Program-made: the position numbers and the translations under genes | Notes under the pieces: model-generated | The model's database searches: none | Told to the model about the DNA's origin: nothing | Seen by the model: only the letters and a program-made list of their open reading frames with translations | Shown: piece after piece, positions 37,399 to 50,300 of the stretch | How the letters are laid out: every line of letters begins with the position of its first letter | How positions within the stretch are numbered: the stretch's first letter is position 1 | NCBI GenBank assembly: GCA_024400195.1 | Contig: JAKSNC010000001.1 | Coordinates: 1 to 64,000 of the forward strand | Direction: 5' to 3' | Source: Bacteroidales bacterium | GTDB taxonomy: Bacteria > Bacteroidota > Bacteroidia > Bacteroidales > F082 | Length of the DNA stretch: 64,000 bases

Positions 37399-38085
37399 TT
37401 ATTTCAAATCTTTTACCACATCTATCAGCTGCCTCACCGTTTCCTCGTCGGTAATCAGTCTTCCGTCGGGCAGGGTACGCTTACATGAACCGTGGATTTC
37501 GGAAACATTAGTTTTAGTTATTATCTCGGCTGCATTTTGAGGCGTGATGCCCGCTCCGGCGAGAATAACGATACGGCCGGCGGCTTTTTCCACGAGCTGA
37601 TGCAGCATTGGAATGCCTGTTTCGGCTGAAGCCGCGCAGCCCGAAGTGAGTATGCGGTGGCAGCCGCATTCGATAATTTTTTCCAACGACGCGAGAGGTT
37701 CGGTACATTCATCGAAGGCGCGATGAAACGTAACCTGCATCGGAGCCGCGATACGCACAATCTCACGAGTACGTTCCATATCGACGGTGCCGTCTTCATG
37801 AAGGAAACCAACTACGACGGCGTGTGCGCCGCAACGGGAGCACATCTCGACCTGCCGTTTTATCAGTTCATATTCCGACTGCGAATAACAGAAGTCGCCG
37901 GCGCGCGGACGCACCAAGACACGAGTGCGCAATTTTAGTTCTTTAACGCATTCTTCAACAACACTTTCCGGCGGAGTCAGACCTCCCACTTCCAAATTGT
38001 CACACAGCTCTATCCGCTTAGCACCGGCAGACTTCGCGTTACGTGCCGACTCGACCGAATTGCAACAAATCTCGACGTTTATCAT
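37399..38085 (-). CDS. cutC: Copper homeostasis protein CutC family
   Basis: 228 residues from ATG 38083-38085, a TIM barrel. The start MINVEICCNSVESARNAKSAGAKRIELC is the CutC opening; GGLTPP, LVRPRAGDFCYS, GFLHEDGTVD and VTFHRAFDE follow in the normal order. An upstream in-frame Met (38127) lies above the -7 box and is rejected. CutC was linked to copper tolerance, but its biochemical role is not settled. The TTATCTTTG box ends 7 bp before the ATG, giving an almost leaderless message. It is cotranscribed with the transglutaminase lipoprotein. Confidence 0.93.
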   Translation of the reverse strand: MINVEICCNSVESARNAKSAGAKRIELCDNLEVGGLTPPESVVEECVKELKLRTRVLVRPRAGDFCYSQSEYELIKRQVEMCSRCGAHAVVVGFLHEDGTVDMERTREIVRIAAPMQVTFHRAFDECTEPLASLEKIIECGCHRILTSGCAASAETGIPMLHQLVEKAAGRIVILAGAGITPQNAAEIITKTNVSEIHGSCKRTLPDGRLITDEETVRQLIDVVKDLK

Positions 38086-38091
38086 AATGTG

Positions 38092-38099
38092 CAAAGATA
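38092..38099 (-). promoter_or_regulatory. -7 box of cutC
   Basis: Minus strand TATCTTTG followed by CAC, ending 7 bp before the cutC ATG. It lies between the cutC gene and the terminator of the upstream lipoprotein gene. Confidence 0.6.
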
Positions 38100-38111
38100 A
38101 TGATTTCGAAC

Positions 38112-38137
38112 AAAAAAAAAGCCGCATTGCTGCGGCT
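38112..38137 (-). terminator. Rho-independent terminator of the lipocalin-like lipoprotein gene
   Basis: Minus strand AGCCGCA - GCAA - TGCGGCT followed by a run of eight T. Perfect 7-bp stem, 24 bp after the stop at 38162. Confidence 0.88.
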
Positions 38138-38161
38138 ACTGAAATAATTTCTATGAAGAAC

Positions 38162-38941
38162 TTATTCTATTCTTTTCCACGTGAATGTTGCGGTGTAGCG
38201 TGTGCCGTCTTCTCTTTCGCGAAGAGCCGTCCATTTCATCGTGGTGTCATTGATTTCAGCGATTTCCCATAATTCAAAGTTAATCACATCGCTATCGGCG
38301 TTCTGCCACTGAGAGGCGAGCCAGTCGCCGTCAACATTGTACCTGCTGAACACATCTTCTCTCGGCTTCCATTCTTCTCCGACTTTGTCGTAATACACAG
38401 ACGTACCGTTGTCTTCGTATTTGATGCGGTGGTTTGCATCACCGAAAGTCTCGTCGCCTGTAAATTCAACGCCTTCCCAAAGTCCGATTATATCAGAGGA
38501 ATAATCAACAGTGACTCTTTCGTATTCCTCATTAAATTTGATATCAGGGAATCCTCCGTTTACGAAAACCGTATTCATTTTATTGTCGCTTATCGAGTTG
38601 ACGGTCATCGACACAAATGCCTCTGTTGACAGTGCGCTTCCATACACATTGATGGTAGTTCCATCTACCGAGTAGGAAAATTCGGTCTTGTTATACCAGA
38701 CATCTTGAAGGTCGGCGTGAACGCCTGCCATAGAATAAAGCACTTTGCCTCCTTCTACAAACGTCATGACCCTTTTGTTGTTGGTTATGTACTCTTCACC
38801 CTCAAGACGGTGATTTTTCCATCTTCCGATAATCTTGGTTTCGACATCTTTTTGTGAAAGTCCGTCGTCACTTTTACTGCATGAGGAAAACGCGGCAATG
38901 ATTGCAAAACCGTAAGCAGCTAATCTGAATAATTTTTTCAT
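38162..38941 (-). CDS. Lipoprotein with two lipocalin-like domains
   Basis: 259 residues. Signal and lipobox end in AFSSC (Cys21), so it is a lipoprotein. Two similar halves begin with IIGRWKNHRLEGEEY (about residue 37) and IIGLWEGVEFTGDE (about residue 151), and each ends in an aromatic strand; this matches the small lipocalin-like domains common in Bacteroidetes lipoproteins. The function is not known; such domains often bind small hydrophobic ligands. It is a single-gene unit with its own -7 box and terminator. Confidence 0.75.
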   Translation of the reverse strand: MKKLFRLAAYGFAIIAAFSSCSKSDDGLSQKDVETKIIGRWKNHRLEGEEYITNNKRVMTFVEGGKVLYSMAGVHADLQDVWYNKTEFSYSVDGTTINVYGSALSTEAFVSMTVNSISDNKMNTVFVNGGFPDIKFNEEYERVTVDYSSDIIGLWEGVEFTGDETFGDANHRIKYEDNGTSVYYDKVGEEWKPREDVFSRYNVDGDWLASQWQNADSDVINFELWEIAEINDTTMKWTALREREDGTRYTATFTWKRIE

Positions 38942-38959
38942 ACTACAATTTAATTTTTG

Positions 38960-39003
38960 CGGGTTCTGTAAAACATCTAATCCTACAAGTGAAACAGAAC
39001 CCG
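38960..39003. other. Long-armed hairpin in the lipoprotein leader
   Basis: CGGGTTCTGT (38960-38969) pairs perfectly with ACAGAACCCG (38994-39003), loop 24 bases. On the plus strand it is followed by TTTTT like a terminator, but no plus-strand gene precedes it; on the minus strand it is in the 5' untranslated region, 19 bp before the ATG. Confidence 0.6.
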
Positions 39004-39065
39004 TTTTTCACCCGTAAGGACTTTTTTATTGAAATACCCGATAAAAAGCATCCTTATTTCGGCTG

Positions 39066-39073
39066 CAAAGTTA
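39066..39073 (-). promoter_or_regulatory. -7 box of the lipocalin-like lipoprotein gene
   Basis: Minus strand TAACTTTG followed by CAG. The leader would be about 118 nt, the second longest predicted in the window. Confidence 0.5.
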
Positions 39074-39103
39074 CCGTTTTTTTTATTCAGAAAAACTTTT
39101 TTT

Positions 39104-40096
39104 TTAAATGATTTCAATATTCAGAAACTCTTTCTGCCTGCACCAGCGGAAGCCCTTGTCTGAAAGATATTCGGCGAGATATTCCTGTTCCGTCTGACCC
39201 GGCGTCGGGACGAGAAAAGCCTTTCTGTTCAACGCCGCCAAATCCATCAACGACGTATATCCGCCCCTGCAGATGATAACTTCCGAGCGTCTGACCAAAC
39301 TGACGAACATCTCATCGTTCACATGATTAAACACCGTGACATTCGGCGGCAGATCTGACGGTTCCTCGCTGCTGTCGGGCAAAGCCCTCAAAATGACGAC
39401 TTTTCCGTGAACGCTTCGCGCTTTCTCAATGACGAGGTTTTCAAACATCGTGCGTTGCGGCTCCGGTCCTGACATCACGGCTAACCATAAAATGTCGTGT
39501 TTCTTATCTTCTAACACATCGGCGTTGTTCTCGAAACGACTCTTCAGGCCGATATAACGCGTTTTCTTTCCGACAGGAGGATGCGAAAGGCTTCCGGCAA
39601 GTGACTCTTTTTCGTCTTCAACATCAGGAACCCAAATCTCATCATAATGACACATATACATTCGGTGCATTCCATTGACAATGAAGGAGGCCCATCGCCA
39701 ATATTTCGGCATTTGGATATGAAGCTGATGCGTCATATAAATGCTCTTCACTCTGGCATTCCAACATCCAAAACGGTTGTCGGAGATAATCATATCTATT
39801 GAATAATAACGCAGTATGCGTTTCAGGGTCTGATGTTCGCGATGAAAAGAGACTAATGCGCGCGGTATCATCGAAATAAACTTCCACACTTGAGAATCGC
39901 GGCGGCTGTATTCCGGCTCGAAACCGGGGAAACGGACAAACTCAAGTTCGGGAAACGCTTTCTGCAAAAAGGCCAAGGGTCCTTTGTCGGCTGCGATTAT
40001 GACGTTATGTCCCGACTTCTGCAGCAGCCTTATAACCGGCACACAACGACTTGCGTGACCAAGTCCCCAGTTCAACGGGCAAATCAGGACATTCAT
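39104..40096 (-). CDS. GT28/MurG-like glycosyltransferase
   Basis: 330 residues with the GT-B fold. The N-terminus has NWGLGHASRCVPVIRLL, as in MurG-type donor-side loops; the C-terminal half has IICRGGYTSLMDLAALNRKAF and VPTPGQTEQEYLAEYL, the nucleotide-sugar binding signature of family 28. No signal or membrane helix. Acceptor and sugar cannot be read from sequence. It ends the guaB-PPIase-PPIase-moxR run, 11 bp after moxR. A hydrolase-free UDP-sugar transferase for surface glycans is a plausible guess. Confidence 0.8.
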   Translation of the reverse strand: MNVLICPLNWGLGHASRCVPVIRLLQKSGHNVIIAADKGPLAFLQKAFPELEFVRFPGFEPEYSRRDSQVWKFISMIPRALVSFHREHQTLKRILRYYSIDMIISDNRFGCWNARVKSIYMTHQLHIQMPKYWRWASFIVNGMHRMYMCHYDEIWVPDVEDEKESLAGSLSHPPVGKKTRYIGLKSRFENNADVLEDKKHDILWLAVMSGPEPQRTMFENLVIEKARSVHGKVVILRALPDSSEEPSDLPPNVTVFNHVNDEMFVSLVRRSEVIICRGGYTSLMDLAALNRKAFLVPTPGQTEQEYLAEYLSDKGFRWCRQKEFLNIEII

Positions 40097-40107
40097 AGCA
40101 GCATTAC

Positions 40108-41078
<971 letters not shown>

Positions 41079-41091
<13 letters not shown>

Positions 41092-42419
41092 TTATATTTG
41101 AACTCGCAATTCTTAAAATCGTCGTTAACTTTTATAAAGGCTCTTTTGGCTTTCGTCTCAATCCATTTATCCATAACTTCACGACGTTTCTGCTGCAACG
41201 CCCAGTTTTGAATAAGGTTATAGTCGTCCTTCAGGTTGGCCTTATGCGGAGTAGTCTTTTTCCGCAGATAAAGAAGACGGAAAGCGTCCTTATCGTTGGA
41301 AGTCTTCATCGGAACAGGCATTGACATCTGTCCTTCCGAAAGACGCATCACGTATGCCGACACCGATTGTGGAAGGTCTTCGGCATTAAACAGCGTACTT
41401 CCCGAATTTGCGTTGACGAGAACACCACCGTTGACTTTATCGTCCTCATCGCTGAATTTCTTGACAGCTTCTTCGAAAGTCATCTCACCGTTTCTGATGA
41501 TAGTCGCTATCGAGTCAAGTTCGTCGTAAGCTTTCTGAAGGGCTTCCGGTGAGACTTTCACAGTCAGAAGAATATGGCGCACGTTGACATAGTCGCCTCT
41601 TCTCTCTATCATCTGAATGATATGGTAGCCGTATTCCGACTCGATAACTTCGGAAATCTCGCCTTCGCGAAGGTTAAAAGCGGCAGCCTCAAAGTTGGGA
41701 TCAAGTTCGCCGCGTCCATGGAAGCCGAGTTCGCCACCTTTTTTAGCAGTTCCTTGGTCTTCCGAATACATCAGGGCTATTGTGGAGAAACGGTCGCCTT
41801 CGAGGATACGTTTGCGCAACTGATACAGTCTCTCCTTCACGACGAGTTTCTCATCCATCGTGACTGGCGGCTTTTTAACAAGATGTGCGACTTCGTATTG
41901 TGCGTTGACGAGCGGGATGCTGTCGTACGGAATCTCGTCATAGACTTTACGCACTTCTCTCGGAGTGACGGTTATGCCGCTCAACATTCCGTGTTGCACT
42001 TGTTCTACAAGAAACTGGTCTTTTTTGACACGGCGCAAGTCTGCCTTTATATCATTGATACTTTTATTGAAATACGCTTCCACTTTTTCCTGCGAACCGA
42101 GTTGAGCCTTAAAATACCTGATAGTAGCTTCCACCTCGCTTTCGACTTGTTCATCGGAGACCGTTATACTGTCAAGTTCGGCTTCGTTGAGCATAAGTTT
42201 CTGAAACAGAAGGTCTTCAAGGATTTCGCAACGAATACTCTCGGCATCACCTTTCACTCCGCCCTGCAGCCTGTACTGGATGTATTGTCCTTCTATATCA
42301 GACTGGAGTATGATATTTTTTCCGACTACGGCGACGATTCTGTCTATCATCTGCTGTTCCTGGGCAAAGCATTGGCAGACGGCAAAAAGTGCGAAAAGTG
42401 TTAAAATCTGTTTTCTCAT
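41079..42419 (-). CDS. SurA-like periplasmic parvulin peptidyl-prolyl isomerase
   Basis: 446 residues with a signal peptide (MRKQILTLFALFAVCQCFA). The SurA N-domain (about 25-170) contains RIVAVVGKNIILQSDIEGQ. Two parvulin domains follow, the first with KGGELGFHGRGELDPNFEAAAF (in part) and the second around VKKFSDEDDKVNGGVLVN. SurA-type chaperones escort outer-membrane barrels through the periplasm, consistent with the porin in this window. It is 26 bp after a longer PPIase. Confidence 0.9.
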
Positions 42420-42445
42420 ATAAGATGTTTATGAAACAGAACGCC

Positions 42446-44458
42446 TTATTTGTTGAAATATTTTTTCACCTTGGCGAAAACTTTTTCATCTATCGTCACT
42501 GGATATTTTTCGCGAAGTTCCTTCAAAAGTTCTTTTTCAAGAACTGTCTGATAATCAGATGTCACGAGTCCCTTTGCCTCTTTAAAAGATTTCGGTTCCG
42601 GTTTACGCACATCGGTTATACGGACGACTCTGATCGCTTTGTCCTTATCGGAGGGGCATTCCTGTATGGCACCGACAGTCCACGGAGTCTGATCAACGTA
42701 GATATTGTCGCCTTTCTGGTAGAAATGTTCCTTAATGCTCACAAAACGTATCGAATCGGTTTTTATGATGCTCTTTATTGAATCTACCGACAAACCCGAT
42801 GAAATCAGTTCGTGCATACGCGGAAGGCTCTCTTCGCGTGTAACTGTGCCTATCATGGCCTTAACCCTATCGCCCCACATATATTCCGACTTATGTTCGT
42901 CGTAGTATGCCTGCAGCGCAAGGGTGTCGTTTGAGGCCTTTTTCCAGACTTCCTTCTCCATGAAGTCAAACAGAAGGATGCCGTCGTGATATTCCCTCAT
43001 GACTATGCGGAAATCGCTGTATTTATCTTCAAGAATGCTTTTTTCATATTCCTTGACGGACACATTAACGAAGTCGGCGTAAAGTTCGTATGCGTATGAA
43101 GTCGGCGTCTTAAACGGATAAGCTCTCTGGTTTTTCTCGATATATGCGGCAAAATCACTGACAATGTATTTCTTTTTTCCAATGCTGAAAAGAACCTTGT
43201 TGCCGTCAACGCCCTCAGGCAGACTATATTTGCCTTCGATGATAGAACTGTCTATTGTGGCCATAAAGCCGTCTTTCGCCTTGACGTTCTCTTTAAAGCC
43301 CTCTTCCTTCATAATCCTGCTGACGACGGCCTGTTCCGATGCAACCGAACGCATGTCACGCTTGACGCGTTCCTCGATTTTCGGCTTCAACGTTTCAAAG
43401 TCTGTCGGCGGCATCATTCCTATGAGTTTGATGATGTGGTAACCGTAAATCGTCTTGACAGGTTCTGAAATCTGACCTTTTTCAATGTTTTTCACGACGT
43501 CGATAAACTGCGGGACAATGCTTCCCACCCTTATCGGGCTGAGTCTGCCTTCGTTAGCAATCGTACCTTTGTCATCACTATATCTTGAAACCATTATCGG
43601 CCAGTTTTCGGCTGTAATTTCCTTTCTTATGTTGTCGGCCTTTATCTTTACGATGGAATCGCTGTGTTCTATATCTTTGTCATTGACCTGAAGGAAAATA
43701 TGAGCGACGTTTATCACACCACATGCCGGCGTCTTGCTATTGACTTTTACGATATGATAACCAAAATCCGTACGTACCGGCATTGACACTTCTCCGACAG
43801 GCGTGTTATAGGCGGCTGTCTCGAAAGGATAAACCATGTCAAACACGGTGAAATATCCGAGTTCGCCTTTGTTTCCGGGCATGAACGGACGACGTCCCGG
43901 TATAGCCTCCATGTCGCGTGCAGACGGGTCCTCAGAACATTCTGAAGCGACTGCATTAAAGTCTTCTCCGCCTTTGACTATGCGGTTGCGCAGTTCCAAT
44001 GCCTTCTTATAGGCACGGAGCGTATCGGCCGGAGCATCAAAAGTGCCACACTTGACGAGAATATGGGCTGCGTTAATGTCGTACTGCATTCTCTCGAAAG
44101 CCTCTTTGACCAAATCCTCAGACACGCCGTCAGATGTCAGATAAGGTTTTGCAAGCTGATTGCGGTATTCTTCCACTTCTTTCAAAAATTTGGAAACTGT
44201 ATCCAAACCGAGGGCTTCTGCTTCAAAAACCTTGAGTTTGAAATCAGTGAAGATGTCTATATATTCGTCTATACTCTTCACTTCTGCGACTTCACCCTTG
44301 AGGTTGTTTTTCTCATAAACCTCCATAAACTCTCCGGCGGTCACGTCCCTATCGCCGAACTTTATCAAAGTCTTTTTGGCAAACGACTGTGCCGACACTG
44401 CTACGGATGCCGACGTCATTATTGCGAGTAATACAAGTCTTATCAGATTTCTTTTCAT
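42446..44458 (-). CDS. Long parvulin-type peptidyl-prolyl isomerase (PpiC/SurA family)
   Basis: 670 residues with signal peptide (MTSASVAVSAQ region). Two complete rotamase domains lie at about 120-240 (AAHILVKC, GELGYFTVFDMVYPFETAAYN) and 245-360 (NVAHIFLQV, YGYHIIKLIG). The last 300 residues lack known motifs and are rich in charged residues. Likely periplasmic folding factor. It follows guaB by 25 bp and precedes surA-like by 26 bp, the conserved Bacteroidetes cluster. Confidence 0.88.
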   Translation of the reverse strand: MKRNLIRLVLLAIMTSASVAVSAQSFAKKTLIKFGDRDVTAGEFMEVYEKNNLKGEVAEVKSIDEYIDIFTDFKLKVFEAEALGLDTVSKFLKEVEEYRNQLAKPYLTSDGVSEDLVKEAFERMQYDINAAHILVKCGTFDAPADTLRAYKKALELRNRIVKGGEDFNAVASECSEDPSARDMEAIPGRRPFMPGNKGELGYFTVFDMVYPFETAAYNTPVGEVSMPVRTDFGYHIVKVNSKTPACGVINVAHIFLQVNDKDIEHSDSIVKIKADNIRKEITAENWPIMVSRYSDDKGTIANEGRLSPIRVGSIVPQFIDVVKNIEKGQISEPVKTIYGYHIIKLIGMMPPTDFETLKPKIEERVKRDMRSVASEQAVVSRIMKEEGFKENVKAKDGFMATIDSSIIEGKYSLPEGVDGNKVLFSIGKKKYIVSDFAAYIEKNQRAYPFKTPTSYAYELYADFVNVSVKEYEKSILEDKYSDFRIVMREYHDGILLFDFMEKEVWKKASNDTLALQAYYDEHKSEYMWGDRVKAMIGTVTREESLPRMHELISSGLSVDSIKSIIKTDSIRFVSIKEHFYQKGDNIYVDQTPWTVGAIQECPSDKDKAIRVVRITDVRKPEPKSFKEAKGLVTSDYQTVLEKELLKELREKYPVTIDEKVFAKVKKYFNK

Positions 44459-44483
44459 TTTGATATTATTTTAATTAAAAACA

Positions 44484-45962
44484 TTACGCCATTGTGCTGT
44501 AGTTAGGGGCTTCGTGCGTTATCGTTATGTCATGCGGATGACTTTCGCGCATTCCCGAGGTCGTTATTTTGATGAAGCGGGCCTTCTTGAGGTCGTTGAT
44601 GGTTTTGGAGCCGGTATAACCCATTCCGGCGCGCAGTCCGCCCACAAGTTGGTAAACAACTTCGGAGAGGCTTCCTTTGTAAGGAACGCGTCCGACAATA
44701 CCTTCCGGAACGAGTTTCTTAATATCATCCTCCATATCTTGGAAATAGCGGTCTTTTGAGCCGTTCTGCATAGCTTCAAGCGAGCCCATACCTCTGTATG
44801 TCTTGAATTTTCTTCCTTCAAAGATGACGGTGTCGCCTGGAGATTCGTTCACGCCTGCGAAGAGCGAGCCGGCCATAATCGAAGACGCACCGGCTGCTAT
44901 CGCCTTGACGATGTCGCCGGTGTAGCGTATTCCTCCGTCGGCAATGACGGGTATGCCGGTTCCTTCAAGAGCTTTGGCCACGTTATAGACCGCCGTGAGC
45001 TGCGGTACTCCGATGCCTGCCACGATACGCGTGGTGCAGATGGAACCCGGACCTATACCGACCTTTATGGCATCAATATCGAGTTTGGCGAGGTCGCGTG
45101 CAGCTTCTGCGGTTGCGATATTGCCGAGAACGATGTCGATTCCCGTAAAATGGTTGCGTAGTTCTTTAGCAACATTCATAACGTTCAGCGAGTGACCGTG
45201 AGCTGTATCGACAACGATGGCATCAACACCGGCTTCGACGAGGGCAGCGGCGCGTTCCATGGTATTGCCTGCTATGCCGACGGCTGCCGCAACACGGAGA
45301 CGCCCGTGAGAATCCTTGCTCGCGTTAGGACGTGCCTTGATTTTTATTATATCTTTATACGTTATCAGTCCGACAAGATGATTGCCTTTGTCAACGACGG
45401 GCAGTTTTTCTATACGATGAGCCTGAAGGATGTCGGCCGCCTTTTCAAAATCGGTAAATTCCTCTGTCGTGATGAGGTTTTCCTTAGTCATGACTTCCTC
45501 TATAGGGCGGTTCACATTACGTTCAAAACGAAGGTCTCTGTTTGTTACAATGCCGACGAGGATGTTGTCGCTGTTAACCACCGGTATTCCGCCGATGTGG
45601 TATTCCTCCATCATTTTGAGGGCGTCACGCACCGTCGTCCCATCTTTCTGTATTGTTACAGGATTGATTATCATGCCGTTTTCAGCACGTTTCACCTTAC
45701 GCACTTCCGCTGCCTGACGCTCTATAGTCATATTCTTATGAAGAACGCCTATACCGCCTTCTTGTGCGATGGCTATAGCCATAGGTGCCTCCGTAACTGT
45801 ATCCATTCCTGCCGTCACGATAGGAATATTCAGTTTGATGTTGCGCGAAAAACGCGTCTGAAGATTCGTATCACGCGGAACGACATCACTATAAGACGGA
45901 ACGAGAAGAACATCGTCGTAGGTCAGTCCTTCTTCAATAAATTTCGATGAATCTAATCCCAT
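44484..45962 (-). CDS. guaB: Inosine-5'-monophosphate dehydrogenase
   Basis: 492 residues from ATG 45960-45962; a longer frame to 46019 crosses the -7 box and is rejected. NAD-dependent first step of GMP synthesis from [19 protein letters not shown] opens it, two CBS domains span about 97-210, and the active-site loop [19 protein letters not shown] has Cys309. [18 protein letters not shown] and the flap [10 protein letters not shown] follow. Head of the PPIase-moxR run, divergent from gapA. Confidence 0.98.
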   Translation of the reverse strand: MGLDSSKFIEEGLTYDDVLLVPSYSDVVPRDTNLQTRFSRNIKLNIPIVTAGMDTVTEAPMAIAIAQEGGIGVLHKNMTIERQAAEVRKVKRAENGMIINPVTIQKDGTTVRDALKMMEEYHIGGIPVVNSDNILVGIVTNRDLRFERNVNRPIEEVMTKENLITTEEFTDFEKAADILQAHRIEKLPVVDKGNHLVGLITYKDIIKIKARPNASKDSHGRLRVAAAVGIAGNTMERAAALVEAGVDAIVVDTAHGHSLNVMNVAKELRNHFTGIDIVLGNIATAEAARDLAKLDIDAIKVGIGPGSICTTRIVAGIGVPQLTAVYNVAKALEGTGIPVIADGGIRYTGDIVKAIAAGASSIMAGSLFAGVNESPGDTVIFEGRKFKTYRGMGSLEAMQNGSKDRYFQDMEDDIKKLVPEGIVGRVPYKGSLSEVVYQLVGGLRAGMGYTGSKTINDLKKARFIKITTSGMRESHPHDITITHEAPNYSTMA

Positions 45963-45983
45963 TTTAAAAAAGTTTTTAATTTG

Positions 45984-45991
45984 CAAAGATA
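45984..45991 (-). promoter_or_regulatory. -7 box of guaB
   Basis: Minus strand TATCTTTG followed by CAA, 22 bp before the guaB ATG. The other half of the divergent region serves gapA. Confidence 0.6.
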
Positions 45992-46143
45992 AGGAAAAAG
46001 TTATTAACACCCTACGCAAAAATGAGTCCGATTGCGCGATTTATCAAGACTTTGTTGTGAGTTATAAGTTGTGTGATACTTATGATATTTTCGTATGACT
46101 TTTTACTTTTTAATTTTTATAAAATTTCTATCAAAATAAACAC

Positions 46144-46151
46144 TATCTTTG
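46144..46151 (+). promoter_or_regulatory. -7 box of gapA
   Basis: TATCTTTG followed by CC. The leader is about 60 nt and contains a small AATCCT - AGGATT hairpin at about 46163-46178. The 255-bp space between guaB and gapA holds nothing else that I can identify. Confidence 0.6.
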
Positions 46152-46205
46152 CCAAAAAGAAGAATCCTCATCAGGATTAAAAAACAGAAATTCAATTTAA
46201 CTTAA

Positions 46206-47249
<1,044 letters not shown>

Positions 47250-47267
47250 CAACTTCCGATAATATCA

Positions 47268-47305
47268 AAAAAAGCGTCGGCGGGTTTCAGAGAAACCCGC
47301 CGACG
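47268..47305. terminator. Bidirectional terminator between gapA and rpoC
   Basis: Perfect 13-bp stem: CGTCGGCGGGTTT (47275-47287) and AAACCCGCCGACG (47293-47305), loop of 5. On the minus strand, for rpoC, a run of seven T follows; on the plus strand, for gapA, it has only a short T stretch. Confidence 0.92.
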
Positions 47306-47326
47306 TCGTTTAAGTATGTGGTACTG

Positions 47327-50300
47327 TTATGCTTCTTCAGCATCTACCGCAACCATCTCAACGTTTGCACCAACAATCTCATCATAATCTTCCTTTGACG
47401 AAACAATGAGGTCGTCGTACTCTCTCAGACCAGTGCCTGCAGGAATTTTGTGTCCTACAATGACATTTTCCTTCATGCCTTCGAGAGTATCGCTCTTGGC
47501 GTTGATGGCAGCCAAGGTAAGTACTTTCGTTGTCTCCTGGAACGAAGCCGCAGAGATAAAGCTGTCCGTCTGCAAAGCCGCCCTCGTGATACCCTGAAGC
47601 ACCTGAGCAGCCTGAGCCGGCTTAGCAGGTCTCGTAACAACTAACCTCTTGTCTTTACGTTTCAGCATTGAGTTTTCATCGTGCAGGCGACGTGCCGAAA
47701 CAATCTGACCCTTCCTGAGGCTCTCTGAATCGCCGGCATCTTCGACATAAACCTTTCCGAAGATGTTGTCATTCTCTTCCTGGAAAGCGATCTTGTTGAC
47801 AATGTCACCCTCAAGGAAACGAGTGTCGCCGTGGTCTTTGATTTCTACCTTACGCATCATCTGACGCACAATGACTTCAAAATGCTTACCGTTGATAGTA
47901 ACACCTTGAGAACGGTAAACTTCCTGAATCTCGTTCACTATATATTCCTGAACCTTAGTAGGTCCTTCGATAGCCAAGATATTGGCCGGCGTGATGGCTC
48001 CGTCTGAAAGCTGCTGACCTGCCTTGACGAAATCGCCTTCCTGGGCAAGTATCTGCTTCGATGTCGGAACGAGGTACTCTCTTCTTTCACCGGTCTTCTT
48101 TGACGTTATGATAATCTTCTTGTTCTTACGCACCAACTTGTCGCCGAACGAAACCTCGCCGTCGATTTCGGAAACGACTGCCGGCTCTGACGAGTTACGC
48201 GCCTCAAACAATTCGGTAACACGCGGAAGACCACCGGTGATGTCACCAAGAGAACCCGTGACACGCGGCATCTTAACGAGAATGTCACCAGCCTTAACCT
48301 TGAATCCGTCCTTGACATTACCGTCGCTGCTGTGACTGCTGATGTGGGCACCAACAGGAAGGTCGTAAGTCTTGATGACTTGTCCCGACTTGTCGATGAT
48401 TGAGAATGACGGGCTGCTGCCGAATTTCTTTCCTTCAATGATAACCCATTCGTGCTTGTTAGTCTGCTCGTCGAGTTCATCATGATATGTCGAACCTTCA
48501 ACGATATTGTTGAATCTGACCGTTCCGGCATATTCTGAAAGGATGACGGCATTGTACGGATCCCATTCGCAGATGAGGTCTCCGGCCTTTATCTGATCAC
48601 CCGATTTGAAATACAGTTTTGAACCGTATGGTATGTTTCTCGTCGTAAGAGCCACTTTCGTCTTCATGTCGAGAATCTTCATCTCGGCTGAACGACCTGT
48701 CACAATCTGATATTTATTCTTAAGGTCATCGACATAGTCAACAGAACGAAGGTCAGTAATCTCCAATAATCCGTTGTGTTTCGAAATAATTGAAGAAGCC
48801 TCGCCTGTCTTTGATGCCGTACCTCCTTGGTGGAACGTACGAAGAGTAAGCTGTGTACCAGGTTCACCGATTGACTGTGCCGCGATGACACCAACAGCCT
48901 CGCCTCTCTGAACCAGTTTGCCGCTGGAGAGATTGCGTCCGTAGCAGTTCGCGCAGACACCGTGTTTCGATTCACATGTGAGCACGGAACGTATCTCGAC
49001 GCTTTCTATACCCGCATCGACTATAGCTTTTGCCTTAGTTTCATTAATTTCATCGCCTCCGGCAACAATAAGTTTGTCTGTCTTGGGATCAACAACATCG
49101 TGCAAAGCTACACGGCCGAGGATTCTGTCATACAGACTCTCCAAAACTTCTTCTCCGCGTTTCAGGGCGGTCATCGTCAAGCCTCTCAACGTACCGCAGT
49201 CTTTCTCAGTGATGATGACATCGTGAGCGACATCGACGAGACGACGTGTAAGATAACCGGCATCAGCAGTCTTCAAAGCGGTATCTGCCAGACCTTTACG
49301 GGCACCGTGTGTTGAGATGAAGTATTCCAACACGGAAAGTCCTTCCTTGAAGTTAGCAAGAATCGGGTTCTCGATGATGTCAGCACCACCGGCGGCCGTA
49401 GTCTTCTGAGGTTTTGCCATAAGACCACGCATACCGCAGAGCTGACTAATCTGGTCTTTTGAACCACGAGCTCCGGAATCTAACATCATAAACACAGGGT
49501 TAAATCCTTGATCGTCTTTGGTAAGTACCGACATAACCTCGCTTGAAAGGTTCGTCTTGACGTGTCCCCAGATATCGACTATCTTGTTGTATCTTTCCTT
49601 ATCGGTGATGAGACCCATGTCGTAGTTCTCACGGATTTCCGCGACTTCGGCATTAGCTTCCTCAATAAGTTTCTCCTTGACACTCGGGACGAGCACGTTA
49701 CCGAGGTTGAACGAAAGTCCACCTTTGAAAGCCATGCTGTAACCCATATTTTTAACATCGTCAAGGAAGTGTGTCGTTGTTGATGTTCCGAGCAGTTTCA
49801 CCATCTCACCGATAATGTCGCGAAGCGTCTTCTTATCAAGAAGTTTGTTCACGAAACCGAACTCTTTAGGAACAACCTGGTTAAACAGCACGCGACCGAC
49901 CGTCGTCTCCACCTTCTTTTCGACCAGTTCGTCGTTTTCACGAACGGTGACGACCACGTTGATGACGGCGTGCATGTCAATTTTCTTCTCATTATATGCA
50001 ATGATAACTTCTTCAGGTCCGTAGAAAGTCTTACCCTCGCCTTTCACAGGATGTTCGGGCGTACTCTTACGAGGTTTCGTGATATAGTAAAGACCCAAAA
50101 CCATGTCTTGTGACGGAACGGTGATAGGAGCTCCGTTTGCAGGGTTGAGGATGTTATGTGATGCGAGCATCAGAATCTGGGCTTCGAGGACGGCGGCGTT
50201 ACCAAGCGGCACGTGAACAGCCATCTGGTCACCGTCGAAGTCAGCATTGAAAGCCGTACAGACCAAAGGATGCAGGCGGATGGCCTTTCCTTCAACAAGC

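Noticed and set aside
38086..38127. Upstream start for cutC
   Set aside because: It lies above the -7 box and adds non-family residues.
45192..45950. Plus-strand frame of 252 codons opposite guaB
   Set aside because: No motif; guaB is unambiguous on the other strand.
45963..46019. N-terminal extension of guaB
   Set aside because: It would span the -7 box and is not conserved in IMPDH.
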